Part shown: positions 45,801-52,003 of the stretch, piece by piece | Layout of the letters: each line of letters begins with the position of its first letter | Position numbering within the stretch: the stretch's first letter is position 1 | Source: a bacterium | GTDB taxonomy: Bacteria > Krumholzibacteriota > Krumholzibacteriia > LZORAL124-64-63 | Reading direction: 5' to 3' | Length of the DNA stretch: 52,003 nucleotides | NCBI GenBank assembly: GCA_018814885.1 | Contig: JAHIYU010000193.1 | Span: 1-52,003 of the forward strand | Position numbers and translations under genes: made by a program | The notes under the pieces: generated by a model | What the model saw: only the letters and a program-made list of their open reading frames with translations | The model's database searches: none | Told to the model about the DNA's origin: nothing

Positions 45801-48800
45801 CGGCGCGCCTGCTGGTGCGCTCGGGGTTACCCGATCAGGAGCTGGTGCTGGAACTCGCGCAGGACGGGCGCCGCTTCGAACGCCGGGTGATGCTCTCCGG
45901 GCGCGACGACGAACTGATCGAGATCCCGATCACGCCCGGATTGCGCGGCGGCTTCTGGGTCCAGGCGACCGCCCTGCGCGACCACCAGGTGATGCAGACA
46001 TCGGTGAACATCTTCGTGCCCTGGGACGACCGCAGACTGAAGATCGAATTCGCGACCTTCCGCGACCGCCTCCGGCCGGGCGCCGACGAGACCTTCCGCG
46101 TCACCGTCCGCGACGCCGACGGCCGGCTCGACGAGCAACTCGTGGCCTCGGGTGCCGCCGAGCTGCTGGCCTACATGTACGACCGCAGCCTCGACATCTT
46201 CGCCATGCACACGCCGCCGTCGCCGATGTCGCTGTATCCCACGCACATCCGTCCCATGAACGTCAGCGATTCCCTGGGCCTCGCGCAGAACATCTGGCGA
46301 CGCGGCCGGGGTCACGGCGCAAGGACGGGATTCCCGTACCTGCAGGAGGACCGGCTGCGCGCCATCGACGGCTACGGCATCGGCGGCATGGGTGTGCGGA
46401 TGCGGAGCGGCCGGCTTTACGTGCGCGGGGGGCGCGATGGGAGCATGGACATGGCCGCTGAAGTGGCCGATTCGATGATAGACATTCCCGGCACCCTGTC
46501 AGATTCCGACAGCAGCTACATCATGGCCCCCGCCGAAGGCATAGAGACCCCGGCCGGCGGCGGACCTGCGGAGGAACCCGTCCAGCCCCGCACCAACTTC
46601 GCCGAGACCGCCTTCTTCGCCCCGCACCTCCTGCTGGACGCCGACGGCGCCGCCGTCATCGAGTTCAAGGTGCCCGACTCGGTCACCGAGTGGAACGTGT
46701 GGGTGCACGCGGTGACCCGCGATCTGCGCTCGGGCTCCGCGCACCGGACGACCGCCAGCGTCAAGGAACTGATGGTCCGCCCCTACCTGCCGCGCTTCCT
46801 GCGCGAGGGCGACCGCGCCGAGCTGAAGGTGCTCGTGAACAACGCCGGCGACGCTGCGCTGAGCGGCCGGCTGGACTTCGAGCTCTTCGATCCCGACACG
46901 GAAGCGGACCTGCGCGGCGCCTTCGGCCTGACCGCCGACGCGACGACCGGCGTCCCCTTCACCGTCGCTGCCGGCGGCGGCACGGACCTGGTCTTCCCCA
47001 TCGCGGCACCGGTCCGCGTGGGCCCGGTGGTCTGCCGCGCGACCGCCCGCGCCGGCGACTACAGCGACGGCGAGCAGCGGTCGCTGCCCGTCCTGCCGGG
47101 ACGCATGCACCTGATGCAGTCGCGCTTCGCGAGCCTGCGCGAGGGCGAGCGTCGCGAACTGCATTTCGCCGATCTGGCCGCGGACGACGACCCCACCCGC
47201 ATCGACGAACAGCTCGTGGTGACCGTCGATGCGCAGCTGTTCTACGGCGTGCTGGGCGCCCTGCCCTACCTGGTGGACTATCCCTACGCCTGCACCGAGC
47301 AGCTCATGAACAGGTTCCTGAGCACCGGCATCGTGACCAGCCTCTTCGACAGCTACCCGCCCGTGGCGGAGATGGCCCGCGGGTTCGCCGCGCGAGAGAC
47401 ACGTCTGGAGGCGTGGGAGGACCCCGATCCCAACCGCAAGCTCCTGCTGGAGGAAACACCCTGGCTGCGGCGGGCCGAGGGCGGACGCGAGACGGGATAC
47501 GGCCTGATCAAGGTGCTCGACCCCGCGATCGCGCGCTCGACGCGCGACGTCTCCCTGGCCAAGCTGCGCGAGGCGCAGACGGCTTCCGGCGGTTTCCCCT
47601 GGATGCAGGGCTGCCCGCCGTCCTCCTACCTGACCCTGTACATCCTGTACGGCTTCAGCAAGGGCCTCGAGTTCGGCGTCGACGCGCCCAAGGACATGAT
47701 CGCCCGCGCCTGGCGCTACATGCGGGAGCATTACTACGACGACCATGTCGACGAACTGATGGCCAAGGGCTGCTGCTGGGAGACGGTCACCTTCCTCAAT
47801 TACGTGCTGTCCAACTATCCGGACGACACCTGGACCGGCGGCGTCTTCACCGACGACGACCGCGCCCGCATGCTCGATTTCTCCTTCGCGCACTGGCGCG
47901 AGCACGCGCCGCTGCTGAAGGGCTACCTGACCCTGACCCTGGCGCGCGCCGGCCGCGACGACGATGCGCACCTGGTCTTCGACTCGATCATGGACTCGGC
48001 CAGGGACAATCCGGACCTCGGCACCTACTGGGCCCCGGAGGACCGCGCCTGGCTGTGGTACAACGACACCATCGAGACCCACGCCTTCGCCCTGCGCGTG
48101 ATGACCGAGCTGGCGCCCGACGACGCGCGCCGCCACGGCCTGGTGCAGTGGCTGCTGCTGAACAAGAAGCTCAACCACTGGAGCTCGACCCGCGCCACCG
48201 CCGAGGTGATCTACGCCCTGGTGCACTACATGGAGCGGGAGGGCGCCCTGGGCGCGCGCGAAACCGTGGATGTGACCGTCGGTCCCCTCGCAAGGGAATT
48301 CGTCTTCGAGCCCGACGCCTACACGGGCGCCCGCAACCGCGTGATCGTCGCGGGCGACGAACTGGACCCGAAGACCATGTCCACCGTGGTCGTCGAGAAG
48401 GGCGGCAAGGGCACGGCCTTCGCCTCGGCCACCTGGCACTTCTCCACCGAAAAGCTGCCCGCAGCAGGCGACGGCGACCTCTTCGCGGTCGCCCGCAGCT
48501 TCTTCCGGCGCCACAACGACGGCGAGGGGTGGGTCTTGAGCCCTCTCGCTGCGGGAGAACACGTGGAAATCGGCGACCAGGTGGAGGTCCAGCTGTCGGT
48601 GAGCGCCAGGCACGCCGCCGAGTTCGTGCACCTGCGCGACCCGCGCGGCGCCGGCTTCGAGCCGGAGTCGACGACCTCCGGCTACCGCTGGGACCAGGGA
48701 CTCGGCTACTACGAGGAGATCCGGGACTCCGGCGCCAACTACTTCTTCTCCCGGTTCCCCGCGGGCCAGTACACGCTGCGCTACCGGCTGCGCGCCAACA

Positions 48801-48898
48801 TGGCCGGAGAATTCGAGGTCGGCCCGGCGATCCTGCAGTCGATGTACGCGCCGGAGTTCACGGCGTATTCGGCGGGGAGGCTGCTGCGGGTGGAGTGA
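42809..48898 (+). CDS. Bacterial alpha-2-macroglobulin lipoprotein with thioester motif
   Basis: A 2029-residue protein with a lipoprotein signal (LVGLLAIICSAGCLDNQ, lipobox SAGC). An unusual helical N-terminal region (about 40-470) precedes the macroglobulin domains: MG-type beta domains (about 530-1000, including YTDRSVYRPGQTLNWKVVAY), the A2M domain (TAFFAPHLLLDADGAAVIEF, then VTEWNVWVHAVT, about 1265-1310), and the thioester-containing alpha-helical domain with YPYACTEQLMNRF (C1495-Q1498, the CxEQ thioester). A C-terminal receptor-like domain ends TAYSAGRLLRVE. Bacterial A2Ms trap attacking proteases by thioester crosslinking and often pair with penicillin-binding protein 1C; no pbpC is in the window. 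A Gly/Arg/Met-rich insert (about 1170-1230) may be the bait region. ATG 42809 follows GGGGAG. Confidence 0.92.
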   Translation: MNPSIDAISLPRSIRLSLVGLLAIICSAGCLDNQTVSSDPTTGPLPGSEHSADYAEDWTRVEALKNEQKFEAADDLVTEIRAAARDKNHQETWTRALVEETQLRTALHGYETAVRFLKDEPWPDEPLWRSVLDLYYASALVVYFHQYSYEIRGREHVAGDETVDLKAWTTDQIAQQAHLAFGRVWAQREIWGARSLGPLSIYIEQNDYPARIRGTLRDAVSYMWANLLTDESLWRPKHGNETFLLDRAVLIEGGTDGDVDPTDPDIHPLRRLCAILGDLERWHADAARDEAALEARLTRLRSLFASLGTEQDKQAVIDHLARVQGGFDAAYDWWSMGQWQLAAFLQEGQGDEPLVAAHHAAVAGRDRHPESLGGRRCANLVENLETPDYNLEAMSVDAAHERSIRITHKNMDRLYFRAWRYDLAEYVEGTEWQSAPWPGDETIENWVDFREPDLAWSVDLPPTPDFASHKTYTTLPADGKGAYVVTASPRRDYEGRFNRVTAVNMIVSDLVLIVRDLGGELELGARSGATGKPMAGVSIEIQRQTGGSRDSRTERLETDARGLAYADVPSQYTRMRVFARKGGDLALIRNLHASRPRAPQDRVRSFVYTDRSVYRPGQTLNWKVVAYRGGAQPEYETLPETHLVVSLLDGNRKEVSADTLQTNAFGSAAGSFVIPRGRMLGNWQLLTSLDGNASVKVEEYKRPTFEVSIDDPASPLRLNRPASLGGRADYYFGLPVSAGDVVWRITRQPRWPRWWWWQPPSAGIQTVASGRTTLDAQGAFEVEFTPRADERLSEDTDVSYFYNLTAHVTDEGGETRLAERVFRLGFVSVDAVVETAAGFGRAGEPLALTVTRTDLNGTARPGEGVWRLVELQQPEKALLPADLPVFFPPADGEPYRTAGDSLQPRWQTLPSAEQTTVRWPDGRELDHGTLEHGDDGVGELRMANLPPGAYRLHYETVDDFGATSRTRRDFLVAGRRAKPLALPLILQAEHRSVAAGDTARLLVRSGLPDQELVLELAQDGRRFERRVMLSGRDDELIEIPITPGLRGGFWVQATALRDHQVMQTSVNIFVPWDDRRLKIEFATFRDRLRPGADETFRVTVRDADGRLDEQLVASGAAELLAYMYDRSLDIFAMHTPPSPMSLYPTHIRPMNVSDSLGLAQNIWRRGRGHGARTGFPYLQEDRLRAIDGYGIGGMGVRMRSGRLYVRGGRDGSMDMAAEVADSMIDIPGTLSDSDSSYIMAPAEGIETPAGGGPAEEPVQPRTNFAETAFFAPHLLLDADGAAVIEFKVPDSVTEWNVWVHAVTRDLRSGSAHRTTASVKELMVRPYLPRFLREGDRAELKVLVNNAGDAALSGRLDFELFDPDTEADLRGAFGLTADATTGVPFTVAAGGGTDLVFPIAAPVRVGPVVCRATARAGDYSDGEQRSLPVLPGRMHLMQSRFASLREGERRELHFADLAADDDPTRIDEQLVVTVDAQLFYGVLGALPYLVDYPYACTEQLMNRFLSTGIVTSLFDSYPPVAEMARGFAARETRLEAWEDPDPNRKLLLEETPWLRRAEGGRETGYGLIKVLDPAIARSTRDVSLAKLREAQTASGGFPWMQGCPPSSYLTLYILYGFSKGLEFGVDAPKDMIARAWRYMREHYYDDHVDELMAKGCCWETVTFLNYVLSNYPDDTWTGGVFTDDDRARMLDFSFAHWREHAPLLKGYLTLTLARAGRDDDAHLVFDSIMDSARDNPDLGTYWAPEDRAWLWYNDTIETHAFALRVMTELAPDDARRHGLVQWLLLNKKLNHWSSTRATAEVIYALVHYMEREGALGARETVDVTVGPLAREFVFEPDAYTGARNRVIVAGDELDPKTMSTVVVEKGGKGTAFASATWHFSTEKLPAAGDGDLFAVARSFFRRHNDGEGWVLSPLAAGEHVEIGDQVEVQLSVSARHAAEFVHLRDPRGAGFEPESTTSGYRWDQGLGYYEEIRDSGANYFFSRFPAGQYTLRYRLRANMAGEFEVGPAILQSMYAPEFTAYSAGRLLRVE

Positions 48899-48931
48899 CA
48901 TCCGGGTCGCGGCCCCACCGCCGGAAAACGA

Positions 48932-48957
48932 AAGCCCGGGCCGCATGGTCCGGGCTT
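48932..48957. terminator. Bidirectional terminator between convergent genes
   Basis: An 8-base perfect stem (AAGCCCGG at 48932-48939 with CCGGGCTT at 48950-48957), extendable by three pairs including one G-U, lies between the A2M gene and the convergent porin gene. On the minus strand the stem is followed by TTTCGTTTTCC, a fair T-tract. Confidence 0.8.
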
Positions 48958-48977
48958 CGTCGTCGCTTTCCCCCGCG

Positions 48978-50033
48978 CTAGAACCGGAACTTGAGATCTG
49001 CCATCAGGCGCTTGAAGTCGGTGCCGTTCTCGACGCCCAGCTTGTTGACGAAGCAGGTCAACGCGAACACTGACTTGCCCGACAGCTGGTAGCCGAAGCC
49101 GAACTCGTGGCCCTTGCCGTCGGTGCCGCCGCCGCGGAAGTCGGAGTCGGTCAGGGCGCCCATGACGGCGTCCTTCTGGACCTCGCGGTAATTGTACTTC
49201 AATTCCCAGGTGCCCGCCTTCTTCGCCTTGCCCAGCCTGGCGCCGAACAGGTAGCCCTGCTCGTCGGCATCGGCCTCCTGGTTGGTCACGAAGTCGGCGA
49301 ACACGGTCACCGGCAGCTCGCCCGCCGCGAAACCCAGCTGCACGAAGACCTCGACCAGGTTGAAATCCGTAGCGAAGGCGGCGCCGTCGTTGCTGTTGCC
49401 GAAGAAGTCGCCGTCGTACAGCGGCCCGGCGAGATCGGTGTAGTTGAAGTAGCTGCCGCCCACGACGAACCATGCGCCGTCCAGCGTCTGCCGCAGGCCC
49501 GCCTGAGCGCCGAACAGGGCCGAGTTCTCGGCGGATGAGCGCTCCTCTACCCACAGGCCCGCGCCGTTCACGAAGAAGCGGGTGTCACCCTCGCCCATGG
49601 TGTGCGCCAGGGCGAGACCCTCGGGAGAGAGATCGTTGTCCCACAGCAGCTCGCTCGGGGCGAAGAACGGAATGCCCATCTTGCCGCCGGTGATCACCGC
49701 ACCGGACCGCGCGTGCGTCCAGGCGAAGTACGCGCGGTCGAGCATGATGCTCTTGGTGGTGAAGCCGTCGCCCAAGGTCTGGTTGCCGGATACAGGATCG
49801 CCGCTTCCCGACGACAGGCGGAAACCCAGCTCCAGGTTGTCCTCGGGCAGAGCCGCGAGGTCCAGGCGCGCCCTGATGCGCTGGCGGTTGCGCAGCTCGC
49901 TGCCGTCCACGTCGAATCGCTCTTGACGGTATCGCAGATCGCCGCTCAGGGTGACGGTCTCCGTCCAATCCCCTGCTGTCGCACAGGCGGCGGCGAGCAC
50001 GGCGAACAACGCCGCAAGGGCACAGCTCTTCAT
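48978..50033 (-). CDS. Putative porin (outer-membrane beta-barrel)
   Basis: A 351-residue protein with signal peptide MKSCALAALFAVLAAACATAG, mature start DWTETVTLSGDLRYRQERFD, then about 14-16 amphipathic strands (GTWELKYNYREVQKDAVMG, GHEFGFGYQLSGKSVFALTCFVNKL) and C-terminus LMADLKFRF ending in Phe. This matches the putative-porin family found in Bacteroidetes-like and other Gram-negative genomes. The substrate is unknown. I choose ATG 50033: GAGGAG lies 8 bases upstream, whereas the GTG at 50042 would overlap that site. It is convergent with the A2M gene across a shared terminator. Confidence 0.87.
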   Translation of the reverse strand: MKSCALAALFAVLAAACATAGDWTETVTLSGDLRYRQERFDVDGSELRNRQRIRARLDLAALPEDNLELGFRLSSGSGDPVSGNQTLGDGFTTKSIMLDRAYFAWTHARSGAVITGGKMGIPFFAPSELLWDNDLSPEGLALAHTMGEGDTRFFVNGAGLWVEERSSAENSALFGAQAGLRQTLDGAWFVVGGSYFNYTDLAGPLYDGDFFGNSNDGAAFATDFNLVEVFVQLGFAAGELPVTVFADFVTNQEADADEQGYLFGARLGKAKKAGTWELKYNYREVQKDAVMGALTDSDFRGGGTDGKGHEFGFGYQLSGKSVFALTCFVNKLGVENGTDFKRLMADLKFRF

Positions 50034-50222
50034 GTATGTCACTCCTCGACTTCAGGCAGATTGTGGGCCGCGGTCCCGATCAACATGCATCATCCGGGTT
50101 TGGTACAACACGTCACGGCCTTGTGTCTGTGGTGGGAACCGAACGCAAGATACGCGTATGGCAAGAGTCCGGCGAGTGAAAAAATACCTGCGATCTTCCG
50201 GCGCAGCGCGACGGACAGGCTC

Positions 50223-50241
50223 ATGCCGGCGATACCGGCAT
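50223..50241 (-). terminator. Small hairpin at the end of the nuclease gene
   Basis: ATGCCGG at 50223-50229 pairs with CCGGCAT at 50235-50241, with a 5-base loop, overlapping the stop codon of the nuclease gene. The sequence after it on the minus strand is not T-rich, so termination here is uncertain. Confidence 0.35.
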
Positions 50242-51398
50242 CATTTGATCAGGATCACCTTGCGCACATCCGCCGCACCCCCGCTCAGCAACCTGACGAA
50301 GTAGGCGCCGCTGGCCGCGCGCGCGCCCGCGTCGTCGGCACCGTCCCAGACGACCCGGGTCTCCCCGGCCCCGCGGTACTCGCCGAGCAGGGTCCGCACC
50401 TGCCGACCCGCCGCCGAGAACACGTCGAGGCCCACGTAGGCGGGCGCTTCCAGCCGGACGGACACCGTGGTGCTGGGATTGAACGGGTTCGGATAGATCT
50501 CCGCGATGACGGGCCGCGGCGTCGCGTGGGCGGCGACGGCCGTGGCGCCGCCGTCGAAGATGTAGGCCACCCATTCGGGATGGTCGATGAAGGGATTGCG
50601 GTTGCCCTGGTAGGCATACACGATGTCGTTGCGGCCGCGCTCCCGGTCGTCGACGGGATCGTCGAAGTGCCAGGCCAGCAGGGTCTCGAGCAGGCCCATG
50701 TAGGCCACCGAAGCGTTGACGCCGCCGGAGGTCTGGATCAGGGCAGGGTTGTCGGTCAGGATCAGATCCGGTTCGGCGCCGGCGTCGCCCTCGTAGCGGA
50801 CGTCCATGTAGAACATGGCCCGGGCCACGTCGCCCATGCGGCCCGCCCAGGTCTCCCAGGAATCGGCGTCCTGCTCGTTGACGCCGCTCTGGCCGTCGTA
50901 GAAGTCGGTCGCGTATGACGTGCAGCCGCTGACGCAATCGTCATAGTAGAGGTTTCCGCGCGCGCCGTTGTAACCGATGTCGCACAGGAACAGGTGGTGG
51001 CAATCGCTGTAGGGCAGGTTCGACGAGCCGTCGTCGGGGAAGCCATAGCTGTTGGGCCAGGTGTGTTCGCGGTTGTAGTCGTCGTTGCCCGCGCCGTACT
51101 TGGGGAAGGTGCGGTTCCGGTAGACGTCGAGGATGCGGCCCGAATTGTAGGGATCCTCGTCGGCCAGCTCGAGCACGTTCCAGGTATCGGTGGACGACGA
51201 CGTGTAGGGGATCTTCGTGTGGCCGTCGATGACGTCGTGCAGCGTGGCGCGCAGGGACGCCGGGCTGGTGATGTCGATGGTGCCGTAATAGCCGGAAGGC
51301 GGCGCGGCCGCACCGCGAAGGGGTGCGAGGGACAACAGCCACATGGCGGCGAGCGCATATCCGAAAAAGGCCGTTCCCCTACGGGCACATCTGGACAA
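50241..51398 (-). CDS. Secreted endonuclease I family nuclease with FlgD-like C-terminus
   Basis: About 385 residues. Signal peptide (FFGYALAAMWLLSLAPLRGAAA), then an EndA/endonuclease I domain (about 30-265): YNREHTWPNSYGFPDDGSSN with the catalytic His, SDCHHLFLCDIGYNGARGN, and RGRNDIVYAYQGNRNPFIDHPEW near its end, all diagnostic. The last ~85 residues are a FlgD-like Ig domain (IYPNPFNPSTTVSVRLEA, VVWDGADDAGARAASGAYFV, KVILIK), so the enzyme is exported and possibly surface-bound. It probably degrades extracellular DNA for nutrients or biofilm turnover. Start: the frame is open to GTG 51437, but GGAGG at 51406-51410 is 7 bases before TTG 51398, where the signal peptide begins properly, so I prefer TTG. 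Confidence 0.9.
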   Translation of the reverse strand: MSRCARRGTAFFGYALAAMWLLSLAPLRGAAAPPSGYYGTIDITSPASLRATLHDVIDGHTKIPYTSSSTDTWNVLELADEDPYNSGRILDVYRNRTFPKYGAGNDDYNREHTWPNSYGFPDDGSSNLPYSDCHHLFLCDIGYNGARGNLYYDDCVSGCTSYATDFYDGQSGVNEQDADSWETWAGRMGDVARAMFYMDVRYEGDAGAEPDLILTDNPALIQTSGGVNASVAYMGLLETLLAWHFDDPVDDRERGRNDIVYAYQGNRNPFIDHPEWVAYIFDGGATAVAAHATPRPVIAEIYPNPFNPSTTVSVRLEAPAYVGLDVFSAAGRQVRTLLGEYRGAGETRVVWDGADDAGARAASGAYFVRLLSGGAADVRKVILIK

Positions 51399-51460
51399 GA
51401 AGGAACCTCCAGTTGAAATCCGGTCCGCATGCGGCACTTTCGAAGCGGTCCCGACACATG

Positions 51461-51490
51461 ATTATAACACGAAAAATCTCCAGCGCCGAA
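51461..51490 (-). promoter_or_regulatory. Candidate promoter for the secreted nuclease
   Basis: On the minus strand TATAAT occupies 51466-51461, with a weak -35 TTCGGC at 51490-51485 (18-base spacer). The implied start near 51454 gives a leader of about 55 bases before TTG 51398. Confidence 0.45.
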
Positions 51491-51861
51491 TCGCGACGTG
51501 CCGCCACCGCTTTCTCGACATCACGGCGGCACTGTAACGAAACGTCTTCACGGCACGCTCTGTCTTTGAATAAACGAGATGAACGCGCCGCGCCACGACA
51601 TCGGCGGACTCTCCGGGGATCGTCGTCCGGAGAGGTCGCTACTTCTGCAAACACCGCCGTGGGTCCTCCCCTGCCGCCCGGACCGCGAATCCGTGAATCC
51701 GGAGTTTCCACGCATTCCCTGCGTGGACCGGAACTGGATCGAGACGATCCCGACACTCGAGATCGCCGACGATGACTTGACCCGGGGACGGCCGATGAGT
51801 CTGTACCGCCGATATGGAATGGACGTATGCCGGGGGGGGCCGCCCTCCCGCCGGGAGGCGG
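51491..51861. other. Non-coding stretch before the right edge
   Basis: About 370 bases with no credible gene. The minus-strand frame crossing 51548-51970 has no homology and runs into the intron-like end. The last part (about 51838-51861) is a GC-rich near-palindrome (CCGCC..CTCCCG with CGGGAGGCGG) directly abutting the presumed intron 3' end. Confidence 0.45.
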
Positions 51862-52003
51862 ATCGTAGAGTAGGGCGCAGGCGCGGTGACCCGTAGGTCT
51901 TCCCTTGGCTGTGTCCGCCGTTTCCAGCTTCGTGCCCGTTTAGGGACGACCGTGGCTCCGTTTCCAGCACCCCCTCATCAAACCGTGCATGAGGTTTTCC
52001 CTC
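51862..52003 (-). mobile_element. Probable 3' end of a group II intron (domain V/VI region), body outside window
   Basis: Reading the minus strand from the right edge, the sequence starts with GAGGGAAAACCTCATGCACG, the GAAA-capped distal half of a domain-V-like hairpin, then GGTTTGATGAGGGGG. About 110 bases later comes CCCTACTCTACGAT, resembling the terminal sequence of many bacterial group II introns (AY end). The 5' half of domain V and any reverse transcriptase gene would lie beyond 52003. I recognise this from recall of intron 3' ends, not alignment. Confidence 0.5.

Noticed and set aside
51548..51970. 140-codon minus-strand frame at the right edge
   Set aside because: Its first half is the intron-like RNA sequence, and the rest has no homology or signal; better explained as non-coding.

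Overview
The window is GC-rich DNA from a Gram-negative (two-membrane) bacterium. Many lipoproteins with a lipobox followed by Asp/Pro-rich linkers, outer-membrane barrels ending in Phe, a TamB C-terminus, and three exported proteins ending in a FlgD-like Ig domain with the NPFNP motif point to the FCB-related candidate phyla (Eisenbacteria/Krumholzibacteria/Latescibacteria type). The phylum is inference; there is no rRNA marker here. I saw no tRNA, rRNA or CRISPR array.

Layout. 1-4.3 kb (+): end of tamB, corA, a DUF432 protein overlapping an MscS channel gene, and a DUF502 membrane protein: envelope and ion homeostasis. 4.4-7.6 kb (-): TerC-family protein, a winged-helix/4Fe-4S protein, and an ECF-like sigma factor. 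7.7-13.5 kb: a CHAT-protease/TPR lipoprotein divergent from the sigma factor, a small lipoprotein, an anti-sigma-like zinc-finger membrane protein, and a secreted DUF2807 protein.

13.5-21.1 kb (-) is the most remarkable part. Five tightly spaced genes run lipoprotein, outer-membrane barrel, SLOG-domain protein, SLATT-like membrane protein, and an 859-residue protein combining a PfkB-like N-terminus, an AAA+ ATPase and a C-terminal ryanodine-receptor (RyR) domain. SLOG, SLATT and RyR are components of predicted nucleotide-ligand signalling or conflict systems. Here they are translationally coupled to one another, and the SLOG gene starts 1 nt after the barrel gene. I infer a ligand-sensing membrane-effector system with an unusual envelope partner pair.

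21.2-30.2 kb (-): two large secreted proteins (a repeat/propeller protein and a DUF11-repeat adhesin-like protein) with C-terminal FlgD-like domains, then a TPR protein. The adhesin's N-terminal coding region is much more AT-rich than its surroundings. 30.5-34 kb (-): a TIR domain fused through one membrane helix to four PEGA domains, then two Cys-rich lipoproteins. 34.1-37.9 kb (-): a perfect 32-bp inverted repeat, then kbl, an acyl carrier protein, and an AcpS domain joined in frame to an acetyl-CoA-synthetase-like ligase, which together look like a small carrier-protein pathway. 38.1-48.9 kb: a sulfatase-fold/TPR lipoprotein (+), typA (-), a small Gly-rich secreted protein (+), and a giant alpha-2-macroglobulin lipoprotein with an intact CTEQ thioester motif (+). 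49-51.4 kb (-): a putative porin and a secreted endonuclease I with a FlgD-like C-terminus. The last ~140 bases look like the 3' end of a group II intron whose body lies outside the window.
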